Positions 1 through 6,505 of a DNA stretch of 18,794 bases are shown one piece after another. Position 1 is the first letter of the stretch. Each line of letters opens with the position of its first letter. The notes under the pieces were generated by a model. It did not search any database. It saw nothing but the letters and a program-made list of their open reading frames with translations, and was not told the origin of the DNA. This stretch comes from VBAS01 sp035764525 (lineage in GTDB: Bacteria > Bacteroidota > Bacteroidia > Chitinophagales > Chitinophagaceae), in the NCBI GenBank assembly GCA_035764525.1, contig DASTZB010000530.1:1-18794 (forward strand), read 5' to 3'. Made by a program: the position numbers and the translations under genes.

Positions 1-1
1 A

Positions 2-169
2 GACAATAACCTTATTGACATTGACAAAATTATCAAACCAGTTGAAGAACTAAACTTGGATTTTATAGAACAATCAAAAAGGAAAAAAGTAATTGATGAA
101 TTATTTAACATAGAAGTACGAATGATAGACGAGGGAGAAGAAACAGATAGATATTTTATTCACGATTAA
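2..169 (+). CDS. C-terminus of an unidentified protein (partial at left edge)
   Basis: An open frame runs from the first bases of the window to a TAA at 167-169, giving 55 residues with no start inside the window. The residues are charged and soluble, rich in Asp, Glu, Lys and Ile, and end in RYFIHD. Composition and length are protein-like, with no membrane segment and no motif I recognise. The stop lies 12 bases before the first recognisable arm of the palindromic element at 182-312, the arrangement seen in integron gene cassettes where the attC site follows the gene closely. That context is suggestive only. An 11-base direct repeat, agaagtacgaa, occurs at 112-122 inside the gene and again at 170-180 just after its stop. 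It could be a real C-terminus or the end of a small cassette protein; I assign no function. Confidence 0.5.
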   Translation, partial: DNNLIDIDKIIKPVEELNLDFIEQSKRKKVIDELFNIEVRMIDEGEETDRYFIHD

Positions 170-176
170 AGAAGTA

Positions 177-312
177 CGAACGCACAACATGCGGTTTGCT
201 GCTAGCCTACCCTCTGCTGGCCGCGCCGCATAAATAAAATTCTATTTGTTGTAGCGGCGCGGCCGGAAAAGTCATCAAGATCGACGGCCAGCAGCAAGCC
301 GTGGTCGTTATA
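177..312. repeat. GC-rich palindromic element, attC-like
   Basis: This roughly 135-base imperfect palindrome is far more GC-rich than its surroundings. The inner stem is 11 bp and perfect (219-229 with 254-264) around a 24-base AT-rich loop. The outer stem pairs 192-203 with 290-301 (11 of 12 plus a G-T wobble), and a short end pairing joins 179-182 to 306-309. A competing 10-bp perfect pairing exists between 214-223 and 285-294. The outer boundaries gcacaac (182-188) and cgttata (306-312) loosely recall the simple sites of integron attC elements (RYYYAAC and GTTRRRY), but neither fits exactly. Size (57-141 bp is usual for attC), AT-rich loop and position right after a gene's stop fit a cassette recombination site. 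A REP/MITE-like palindrome is the main alternative. Confidence 0.5.
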
Positions 313-499
313 TCTTCTCAAATTGCTCCAGTGTCATCTCATTCTTCACATTCCCCGTATTCAACGTTGTTCCTGGTTCAAACAAAACAACCTGCACTTC
401 TTCCTTTGGATTAGGACGATGTTCAACACCACGTCGTAGAATGATGAATTCATCTTCATAGTCGTGATGATGCCAGACAAACGGAAAAGAAATTTTTAT
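308..499 (-). pseudogene. Decayed duplicate of the cupin gene at 1136-1495
   Basis: Read on the minus strand, this stretch gives 63 in-frame codons ending at TAA (308-310). They are clearly homologous to the C-terminal two thirds of the intact cupin: FVWHHHD, GVEHRP, KEEVQV, LFEPGTTLNTGNVKNEM are shared. The N-terminal ~35 residues are missing; an in-frame TGA lies just upstream of the homology and there is no start codon. A 24-codon segment between the EDE and FII residues is also absent, removing the centre of the cupin barrel. In the intact gene the ends of the missing segment carry near-identical 11-mers (gaagatgaatt and gaaggcgaatt). The frame is preserved but a functional fold is unlikely. 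Its stop codon sits in the right edge of the neighbouring palindrome. Confidence 0.8.
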
Positions 500-698
500 T
501 CATATACAACTATTACGATAGTACTTCTCCTGTTACATTTAGCAATTTTACCTGAGACATAAAACCCCACTATTTGTTGATAGTGGAGAATTATCCTCAT
601 CTTATAAAAAAAGGAGTGTGTGCAAGTCAGAAAACAGTCAGCATTAAAATCAGGCTGAATTTTTGTTCTGCAAGCTTAACACTAATTGAACCCTACGA
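500..698. other. Non-coding stretch with a small hairpin
   Basis: No credible gene is visible between the cupin remnant and the receiver gene. A perfect 7-bp hairpin, ccactat/atagtgg with a 6-base loop, lies at 567-586. It is followed by GGTTTTA only when read on the minus strand, and no minus-strand gene lies upstream to be terminated. A second weak stem (tcagc/gctga near 637-657) is followed by ATTTTT on the plus strand. The plus-strand leader for the gene at 699 must start here, but I could not find a convincing Bacteroidota-type promoter. Confidence 0.35.
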
Positions 699-1070
699 AT
701 GTTAGCTAAAACAGCAATGATCATTGATGATGATGAAGACCTTGGCAGTCTATTAATTCCGATGCTCGAAGCAAGGAAGATATTGACTTTCCCTGTCTAT
801 TCGTTACACGAAGCTGAAGAATACCTCAGTTATATGAAGCCTACAGTTATTTTTCTTGACAATAGCTTTCCGGATGGATTAGGTATAAACTTTATTCGCA
901 ATATTCATCTCGCAGATGAAGAGATAAAAATTATTATGATGACAGCCGAATCAGCGAAATGGATAGAAGAAAAAGCAAAGGCAGAAGGTATCAACTACTT
1001 TCTCAGAAAACCATTCAGTATGGAGACGATCAATACTATTCTCGATAAGCTCGAACTTGGCAGAAACTAG
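699..1070 (+). CDS. Single-domain response regulator (CheY-like receiver)
   Basis: A 123-residue stand-alone receiver domain. The acidic pocket is the run D10-D11-D12, the predicted phosphorylated aspartate is D54 (in FLDNS), the switch Thr is T82 (in MMTAE) and the conserved Lys is K104 (in RKPF). All hallmarks of an active phosphoacceptor are present, and the protein ends right after helix 5, so there is no output domain. Such proteins act in the cytoplasm, either as phosphorelay shuttles or by binding a partner such as a kinase, diguanylate cyclase or flagellar/gliding component; the sequence does not say which. No histidine kinase gene is adjacent, so it is an orphan. It lies between the decayed and the intact cupin copies, both on the opposite strand. 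The start ATG has no clear Shine-Dalgarno sequence, which is normal for Bacteroidota. Confidence 0.85.
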   Translation: MLAKTAMIIDDDEDLGSLLIPMLEARKILTFPVYSLHEAEEYLSYMKPTVIFLDNSFPDGLGINFIRNIHLADEEIKIIMMTAESAKWIEEKAKAEGINYFLRKPFSMETINTILDKLELGRN

Positions 1071-1135
1071 ATGCTACTTTTATTCTTCATCGCCGGTTCA
1101 AAAGATATCAGGTGAGTTGTGTATTTAGCGTAGCA

Positions 1136-1495
1136 TCAAACCCTCCCCAAATTCTCTATCGTCATTTCATTCTTCACATTCCCTGTATTCAATGTCGTTC
1201 CTGGTTCAAACAAAATAACCTGCACTTCTTCCTTTGCAGTAGGCCGATGCTCAACGCCGCGGGGAACAATGATGAATTCGCCTTCATTGATCGTAACTGT
1301 TTTGTCGCGAAACTCCATATCAAAGCTTCCCTTCACTACATAAAATAATTCATCTTCATTATCGTGATGATGCCAGACAAACGGGCCTTTGAATTTTACC
1401 AGCTTTACCATCTGTCCATTCAGCTCACCTGCAATTTTTGGACTGTAATGCTCTGTGAACTGTGAGAATTTTTCGGTGAGGTTTACTTTATCCAT
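1136..1495 (-). CDS. Small single-domain cupin protein
   Basis: A 119-residue cupin. Motif 1 is intact: G37-x4-H42-x-H44-x4-E49-x6-G56 (WHHHDNEDEL). Motif 2 is also intact: G72-x5-P78-x-G80-x2-H83 (PRGVEH). The metal ligands are therefore H42, H44, E49 and H83, so it probably binds a divalent metal in a beta-barrel. Small stand-alone cupins of this type include isomerases, dioxygenases and sensors of unknown ligand; the substrate cannot be read from the sequence. It is a cytoplasmic protein without signal peptide. It is transcribed alone, 40 bases from an inverted repeat that separates it from purT upstream. A decayed paralogue lies at 308-499 on the same strand, which shows local duplication around the receiver gene at 699-1070. 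Confidence 0.85.
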   Translation of the reverse strand: MDKVNLTEKFSQFTEHYSPKIAGELNGQMVKLVKFKGPFVWHHHDNEDELFYVVKGSFDMEFRDKTVTINEGEFIIVPRGVEHRPTAKEEVQVILFEPGTTLNTGNVKNEMTIENLGRV

Positions 1496-1531
1496 AACAC
1501 TTTTTATTTAAGTCAATTTAGAAATAAATGA

Positions 1532-1608
1532 ACCACATAGACACATAGGAAACATAACCTTCACACAGGATCTATGTGTTTCCTTTGTGTCCTATGATAC
1601 TATGTGGT
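1532..1608. repeat. Imperfect inverted repeat between purT and the cupin gene
   Basis: The outer arms are accacatag (1532-1540) and ctatgtggt (1600-1608). They continue inward as catagg (from 1544) against cctatg (1591-1596) across a 3-base internal loop (aca/ata). A nested stem pairs ggaaacata (1548-1556) with tatgtgtttcc (1573-1583) over a 2-base bulge. The element lies just past the purT stop codon. On the minus strand it is followed by a moderately T-rich tract, so it may serve as a purT terminator. Palindromes built from cacatag-like words recur between genes in Bacteroidota in my recollection; copy number in this genome cannot be judged from one window. Confidence 0.65.
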
Positions 1609-1621
1609 AAAAAAGCATACT

Positions 1622-2785
1622 TTAATGAATTGAGATTTTATCCGCCGTTTCTTTTGCTTTTGTCCGCAAGTGATGCATGTCAGCATTCAGATCATCATGC
1701 ACCAATGCAACACCCATACGACGGTAGGGTCTTGTTGTTGGCTTTCCGAATATCCTGATATCGGTATTGGATTCTTCCAATGCTTTCTCTAATCCTTCTA
1801 TTGTAAAATGTTCTGCTGTTTTATTTGCCAATATAACGGCACTTACTCCGGCTCGTTCCAAATAAATATGAGGTATCGGCAAACCAAGAATAGCTCTTGC
1901 ATGCAATTCAAACTCGGAAAAGTTTTGTGTGCCGGCCAGGGTCACCATTCCTGTATCATGCGGTCTTGGACTTAATTCAGAAAAATAAACCCCGTTATGC
2001 GTTAAGAAAAACTCAACTCCCCAAATTCCTGTGCCGGTCAATGCATCGGTTACCTTTTTTGCCATTTCGCAGGCGGCCTCAAAATCTTCATTGCTTATTG
2101 CAACAGGTTGCCAGCTTTCCTGGTAATCTCCTCTTTCCTGCCTGTGCCCGATCGGCGGACAGAATAATGTATTTCCGTTTTCCTGAGTTACCGTCAGCAA
2201 TGTGATCTCTGTATGAAAAGAAATAAATTCTTCAATGATCACTTCTTTGATATCGCCCCTTGAATTGTTGATTGCATAATCCCATACTTTCTGCTCATCA
2301 TTTTTATCTTTCAATACTGATTGCCCTTTACCTGAAGAAGACATTAGTGGTTTTACAACACAAGGCACTCCAATTTTATCAACCGCTTCGGTAAATTGTT
2401 CAAACGTTGTAGCATAAAAATATTTTGCAGTTCGTAGCTCCAATTCTTTACTGGCAAGGTCGCGAATGAGCTTTCGGTTCATTGTAAAATTGGCGGCTCT
2501 TGCACTGGGAATTACTTTGATATTTTGTTTTTCATATTCATAAAATCGTTCTGTTCTTATTGCTTCAATTTCCGGTACAATAAGATCAGGTTTATGTTTT
2601 GCAACTATTGAATCGAGTTGTTCGCCATTGAGCATATCGATCACTTCAAAATCATCCGATACTTGCATGGCAGGTGCGCCTGCATAACTATCGACTGCAA
2701 TTACCGTTTGTCCCAATCTTTTTAATGCTATTACCAATTCTTTGCCGAGCTCCCCGCTGCCGAGCAGTAATATTTTTTTATGCAT
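1622..2785 (-). CDS. purT: Formate-dependent phosphoribosylglycinamide formyltransferase (GAR transformylase 2)
   Basis: PurT makes formyl-GAR from GAR, formate and ATP, the third step of purine synthesis, without tetrahydrofolate. At 387 residues it has the usual length of E. coli PurT (about 392). The N-terminal Rossmann-like domain has the glycine loop LLGSGELGKE (residues 7-16) and PEIEAI (71-76). The ATP-grasp domain has VVKPLMSSSGKGQS (143-156), EEFISFHTEIT (185-195), the metal-binding E258 (GVEFF) and E270 (ELSPRPHDTG, 270-279). The C-terminal subdomain includes GKPTTRPYRRMGVAL. The characteristic SPRPHDTGMVTL signature separates PurT from PurK and other ATP-grasp enzymes. It appears to be monocistronic; a SnoaL-like gene with its own terminator lies upstream and an inverted repeat downstream. 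The start ATG follows ttactttgcagc, one mismatch from the Bacteroidota -7 consensus, which might give a very short leader. Confidence 0.96.
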   Translation of the reverse strand: MHKKILLLGSGELGKELVIALKRLGQTVIAVDSYAGAPAMQVSDDFEVIDMLNGEQLDSIVAKHKPDLIVPEIEAIRTERFYEYEKQNIKVIPSARAANFTMNRKLIRDLASKELELRTAKYFYATTFEQFTEAVDKIGVPCVVKPLMSSSGKGQSVLKDKNDEQKVWDYAINNSRGDIKEVIIEEFISFHTEITLLTVTQENGNTLFCPPIGHRQERGDYQESWQPVAISNEDFEAACEMAKKVTDALTGTGIWGVEFFLTHNGVYFSELSPRPHDTGMVTLAGTQNFSEFELHARAILGLPIPHIYLERAGVSAVILANKTAEHFTIEGLEKALEESNTDIRIFGKPTTRPYRRMGVALVHDDLNADMHHLRTKAKETADKISIH

Positions 2786-2834
2786 GCTGCAAAGTAATTT
2801 ATTTATATAAATCCATTAAGACTGTTGTATCCTT

Positions 2835-2869
2835 AAAATAAAAAAGTCTCCCGGTAAAACAGGAGACTT
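2835..2869 (-). terminator. Rho-independent terminator after the SnoaL-like gene
   Basis: The stem aagtctcc/ggagactt (2844-2851 and 2862-2869) is a perfect 8-bp pairing with a 10-base loop. On the minus strand it is followed directly by cttttttatttt, giving the U-tract. It starts 18 bases after the stop of the gene at 2887-3264 and separates that gene from purT. Confidence 0.88.
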
Positions 2870-2886
2870 ACTAACCCACAACATTT

Positions 2887-3264
2887 TTAATAGAAGAATT
2901 GTTCTCTAACAATTTTTCCATCCTTCACTTCATACAAGGCGATCTCATCCATTTTCTGACGACCCATTCCTTTCATTGTGCAATCCATTCCCATTGCCAC
3001 GCTGAAGAATTTGCCGCCAACAACCGGTGCTGAGGTATAACCTCCGTGCATTTCTTCCAGCATTTCACCGAATTGTTTTCCTTTTTCCCTGATTGCCGAA
3101 ATACCCTCGACGGATTTCATTCCCGGCGAACCTGGCGGCTCAATACTAACCGCATTGTCTGCAAATAACTCGTCCTGGATCTTGTCCCATTGTCCGGTTT
3201 GCGCCAGCTCATGAAAACGATTGGCAACTTCCTGTGTGGTCATTACAGCTTCTAGTGTTGACAT
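2887..3264 (-). CDS. SnoaL/NTF2-like fold protein
   Basis: A 125-residue protein with the order typical of SnoaL-like (NTF2 superfamily) proteins. There is an N-terminal helix with a FHELAQTGQWDKIQDELFADNAVSIEP-type pattern (helix, then the start of the first strand), a middle helix around EGISAIREKGKQF, and C-terminal strands ending in IALYEVKDGKIVREQFFY. The closing GKIVREQFFY is the standard SnoaL ending. Members include ring cyclases, isomerases and many cytoplasmic proteins of unknown substrate; there is no clear catalytic signature here, so no reaction is assigned. The gene is monocistronic, with a terminator 18 bases downstream and a divergent M23 gene upstream. The minus-strand leader holds TAACTTTT, one mismatch from the Bacteroidota -7 element, but I saw no matching -33 TTG. 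Confidence 0.8.
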   Translation of the reverse strand: MSTLEAVMTTQEVANRFHELAQTGQWDKIQDELFADNAVSIEPPGSPGMKSVEGISAIREKGKQFGEMLEEMHGGYTSAPVVGGKFFSVAMGMDCTMKGMGRQKMDEIALYEVKDGKIVREQFFY

Positions 3265-3381
3265 AGCTTTTGGTTTAAAAGTTAAAAAAGGATGAAGAAG
3301 CTACGAATATTTTATCATCGGAAAAATTAAATAATTATGAACCCCGAAATTTGTGGTATGAATGTAGCTTTAGGCGTTCCG

Positions 3382-4005
3382 ATGAGAACTTTACTTTCAA
3401 ATCTGTTCCTGGTTTTTGTTTGCTGTGCTTTCGTGAGCTGTGCAGTCAGTAACAATCCTCTTCGCAAAGAAGTCAAACAACTTCAAAAAGGAATAATTAA
3501 AGATGATACCAGCTATGTGTATTCATTACCATACGAAGAAGGGAGCTCTCATTTAATTGTACAAGGATATTTTGGGATCTTTTCTCACCAGGAAAGGGCT
3601 GCATTGGATTTTAAAATGAAAAGAGGAACGAATATTCTTGCAGTAAGGGATGGTGTAGTCATAAGAGTAAAAGAAGATGGCGCTAAAGGAGGCTGGAGTA
3701 AAAAATATCGCAGCCAGGGAAATAATATTGTCATCCAGCACAACGATAATTCAAGAAGCGGTTACTGGCATTTGCAAAAAAATGGAGCTTTGGTAAATGT
3801 GGGTGATACGGTGAAGCAAGGACAGGTGATAGGATTGAGTGGCAAAACAGGATATGCCGCTACCCCGCATTTACATTTTATTGTTTGGAAAAGTGATAGC
3901 CGGGGCTGGCAACAAGTAGCAACAAGATTTCAAACTTCAAAAGGAATAAAATATCTGCGTCCATGGAAATGGTATCGGAATATAAAAGTAAATGAAGCTT
4001 TTTGA
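3382..4005 (+). CDS. M23-family (LytM-type) metallopeptidase-like lipoprotein
   Basis: A predicted lipoprotein with a peptidase M23 domain; the family cuts peptidoglycan cross-bridges or regulates amidases in the envelope. The frame is open from ATG 3337, but I place the start at 3382: the peptide then begins MRTLLSNLFLVFVCCAFVSC, a compact signal peptide with a lipobox-like FVSC. From 3337 the extra 15 residues contain an acidic residue and spoil the n-region. Numbered from 3337, the M23 landmarks are D91 (ALDF), RGTNILAVRDGVV, H145 (YWHL), H178 and H180 (PHLHF). In classical M23 enzymes the first zinc His lies four residues before the Asp; here that position is Arg, and the nearest His is H84, seven before. 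It may be a variant enzyme or a degenerate activator. Its stop abuts the stop of the convergent decarboxylase gene. Confidence 0.82.
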   Translation: MRTLLSNLFLVFVCCAFVSCAVSNNPLRKEVKQLQKGIIKDDTSYVYSLPYEEGSSHLIVQGYFGIFSHQERAALDFKMKRGTNILAVRDGVVIRVKEDGAKGGWSKKYRSQGNNIVIQHNDNSRSGYWHLQKNGALVNVGDTVKQGQVIGLSGKTGYAATPHLHFIVWKSDSRGWQQVATRFQTSKGIKYLRPWKWYRNIKVNEAF

Positions 4006-5505
4006 TCAGGCTGTATTAACAACCCGCTGTTTCATTTCTTTCTCCATCATAACCTGGTTGCCGATCTTTATTACTTCATTTATCAATACATCGAAATCAT
4101 TCCTTATCGTGCGATGATTAACATTAGCAACCCGCAAACAATAATTTCCATTTAACCTGGTGTATGAGGGTGCTGCAATTCCTCTTTCCTGTAACCGCAT
4201 CAATATCTCTTTATTCAGTTTGTCTAAATCAAGATCATCCCTTTGCGGGTTAAACCGAAAACAAACAATGTTAGTAGCAGTTGGTGCGGTCAATTCCAAT
4301 TCCTCACTTTCCTCTATCAGATTTGTCAAATACTTTGCCTGTGTAACGTTTTGTCTGATAATCCTTGCAAACTTTTCAATACCATGTTCCTTTAAACTCA
4401 TCCAAACTTTTAACGCTTTAAAATTTCTTGATAGTTCAAAGCCGAAATTTGACGTTAATTCAGGACCTGCCGCAATACCTCTTTCATTATTGGAGATATA
4501 ATCAGGTTGTAATGCAAATGCTTTTCGATGCGCTTCAGCATCTTTGACCAGGACCACGCCGGCTTCATAAGGGATCGACATCCATTTATGCAGATCAAAC
4601 GTTATGCTGTCTGCAAACTCCATACAATCCAGACGTTCTTCATTTTCCGGCAACAATTTTAATAAAGCACCAAATGCACCATCAACATGCATCCATAAAT
4701 TTTCTTTGCAACAGATCCAAAATATTTTATTCAGATCATCAATTGCCCCGGTATTTACAGTACCGGCATTTGCTACTACACAAAAAGGAATGTTGCCTTC
4801 CGTTTTATCTTCTTCAATAAGTTCCTGCAGGTGTACGGTATCCATTTCATATTTTTCATTTACTCTTACTTTTCTTACACCCTCTGATCCTATCCCGATT
4901 ATTTCTGCCGCTTTCTGGATACTGCTATGTGTTTCGGTTGATGCATAGATGAACATTTTTTTCTGTTCATTGATCCCCTGCTTTCTTATTGAACTACGCA
5001 CAGAATTCCTCGCAACTATTAATGCATTCAGGTTTGCCAATGATGCGCTGCTCACTAATGCGCCACTGCCTTCTTCAGGAAAATTCATCATCTGTTTACA
5101 CCAGTCAATCACTTGCTGATCTACATACATAGGCGCCTGGTCACCAAGGGCAACATTACAATTCATTCCGGCTGCAAGCATCTCTGCAAGCATTCCCTGG
5201 GGAGTACCCGCACCCATCACCCAACTCCAGTAACTTGGGTGAATATTGCCGAGATAATAAGGAAGAATGTTTTGTTTAAACTCATCATACACTTCTTCCA
5301 GCTGCATTGGCGAATGAGGCAATGGTGTTTTGAAACTATTTTTGACTGACTGAGTCGGTTTTGTCCATACTGGTTTTTCCCTGATGGTTTGTAAAAAATC
5401 AACCATATCATTTACCATCACGTTACCAAGTTTTTTAAGTTCAGCCCAATCATGAGGATCCAATGATTCCTCCTTTACCACAGGCTTACTGTTATTATTT
5501 TTCAT
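4006..5505 (-). CDS. PLP-dependent group II (aromatic-L-amino-acid-type) decarboxylase
   Basis: A 499-residue pyridoxal-phosphate enzyme of the group II decarboxylase family (AADC, tryptophan/tyrosine, glutamate and diaminobutyrate decarboxylases). Visible landmarks are LGNIHPSYWSW (85-95), the cofactor loop VSSASLANLNAL (151-162), H193 in ETHSS (stacks on PLP), NAGTVNTGAIDDL (246-258), D275 in HVDGAFGA (binds the pyridine nitrogen), and K307 in DLHKWM (Schiff-base lysine). HVDGAFG and DLHKWM vary slightly from HVDAAYGG and DPHKWL, and SSASLANL lacks the acidic residue of SASEAT/GGSEAN-type loops. The active residues are kept, so it should bind PLP and decarboxylate an amino acid, or be an aldehyde-forming relative; the substrate is unknown. 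Its start overlaps the end of an alpha/beta hydrolase gene by 11 bases, so the two are translationally coupled and likely act together. Confidence 0.9.
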   Translation of the reverse strand: MKNNNSKPVVKEESLDPHDWAELKKLGNVMVNDMVDFLQTIREKPVWTKPTQSVKNSFKTPLPHSPMQLEEVYDEFKQNILPYYLGNIHPSYWSWVMGAGTPQGMLAEMLAAGMNCNVALGDQAPMYVDQQVIDWCKQMMNFPEEGSGALVSSASLANLNALIVARNSVRSSIRKQGINEQKKMFIYASTETHSSIQKAAEIIGIGSEGVRKVRVNEKYEMDTVHLQELIEEDKTEGNIPFCVVANAGTVNTGAIDDLNKIFWICCKENLWMHVDGAFGALLKLLPENEERLDCMEFADSITFDLHKWMSIPYEAGVVLVKDAEAHRKAFALQPDYISNNERGIAAGPELTSNFGFELSRNFKALKVWMSLKEHGIEKFARIIRQNVTQAKYLTNLIEESEELELTAPTATNIVCFRFNPQRDDLDLDKLNKEILMRLQERGIAAPSYTRLNGNYCLRVANVNHRTIRNDFDVLINEVIKIGNQVMMEKEMKQRVVNTA

Positions 5506-6391
5506 ATAAATAAGGTCTTATTTTTGAAAAATTCTCGTGGAAAAAATTCCGGTTGTCTTTATTTATCCATTGCAATAATGATTCCCATAAGGTTGACTTC
5601 ATAGACGGATTAAAGAAATCAATATGCCCGACTTGCTTTAATCCTATTTCTTGTGGTTTTAAATGATACCATGTAATGGATGCGCTGGCAAAATGATTTA
5701 ATAATTCATTCACCGCTTTGGGCGGACAATACCAGTCGTCGGTAAATGTGTATGCAAGCAGTGGCACGTTTATTTTCCGGTAGTTGTTATCAGGGAATGC
5801 ATCAAACAAACCGTTTGGATTATCACACCAGTTTGCCAATTGCAGGTAAACGCCTTTGGGTAATTTTTCCCGTTTCCTCTTTTTATCTGCCGGTTTATAG
5901 CCAAGGAGCCAGCTCATCGTCCTGCTCTTTGATTTTGAGATTTTGAGCAAAATTCTTCTGTGCCAGGGATATAATTTTTCACAGGTCAATGCACTGCTCA
6001 CTAAAATGATCTTGTTGACGTATTGACTTGCTGGCGATAGCCCGATGATTTCTCCGCCCATACAATGGCCGATATAAATAATCTCTTCGACCGTGTAATG
6101 CTGTTTTGTATAAAGCAATACAGCGTTTATATCCTGAACGGCCCACTGATGCATATTTGCTGAGTAACCACTTAAGTTTTCCGGTGCAGATCTACCCATG
6201 CCGCGATAATCAAACGTTATTACAACAAAACCCTGTTGAATTAAATAGTTTGCAAAAAGGTCATAATACTCATGTGTTAGCCCTACACCTGGTGCTATTA
6301 CGATAACTTTTTTGTTACTTTTTTCCGGAGTATAATAACTGATCCATATCCTTGTTCCGTCGTTCGTCCTGATTGTGGTACCTGAATGCAT
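5495..6391 (-). CDS. Alpha/beta hydrolase with a Cys nucleophile
   Basis: A 298-residue single-domain alpha/beta-hydrolase. The oxyanion region is APGVG (33-37), followed by FDYRGMGRS (60-68). The nucleophile elbow is GHCMGG (108-113), so the usual Ser is Cys110 (codon TGT). The acid is probably D218 or D219 in TFTDDWYCPP, and the base is H256 in VGHIDFF. It recalls the uncharacterised COG4757-type hydrolases, whose elbow normally reads GHSxGG. A Cys nucleophile is known in dienelactone hydrolase, a different branch, so the change does not by itself mean loss of activity. No signal peptide is visible. The gene precedes and overlaps the PLP decarboxylase gene by 11 bases, suggesting one transcript and a shared pathway, perhaps supplying or processing the decarboxylase's substrate or product; that is inference. 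Confidence 0.88.
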   Translation of the reverse strand: MHSGTTIRTNDGTRIWISYYTPEKSNKKVIVIAPGVGLTHEYYDLFANYLIQQGFVVITFDYRGMGRSAPENLSGYSANMHQWAVQDINAVLLYTKQHYTVEEIIYIGHCMGGEIIGLSPASQYVNKIILVSSALTCEKLYPWHRRILLKISKSKSRTMSWLLGYKPADKKRKREKLPKGVYLQLANWCDNPNGLFDAFPDNNYRKINVPLLAYTFTDDWYCPPKAVNELLNHFASASITWYHLKPQEIGLKQVGHIDFFNPSMKSTLWESLLQWINKDNRNFFHENFSKIRPYLYEK

Positions 6392-6505
6392 ACGTTGCTG
6401 CTTTAACCTTAGTGCAAATTTTAAACAATCATTCGTTTATTTAAGCAGGATTTGCCTGGAACGGTCAGGGAATTGAGTGAAAAGCCCTTTTTATGAGTAT
6501 CGAGG

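Noticed and set aside
177..312. tRNA or structured RNA gene in the GC-rich element
   Set aside because: No cloverleaf, T-loop (GTTCRA) or CCA end; the fold is a long imperfect hairpin.
567..586. Hairpin ccactat/atagtgg as a terminator
   Set aside because: On the plus strand no U-tract follows; on the minus strand only four Ts follow and no gene lies upstream to need it.
1500..1625. CRISPR-like repeat reading of the cacatag-rich stretch
   Set aside because: The similar words are inverted copies forming one palindrome, not regularly spaced direct repeats.
2786..2830. Bacteroidota-type promoter (TTG-N19-TAnnTTTG) before purT
   Set aside because: ttactttg before the start is one mismatch from the -7 element but no TTG lies at the right distance; not strong enough to list.
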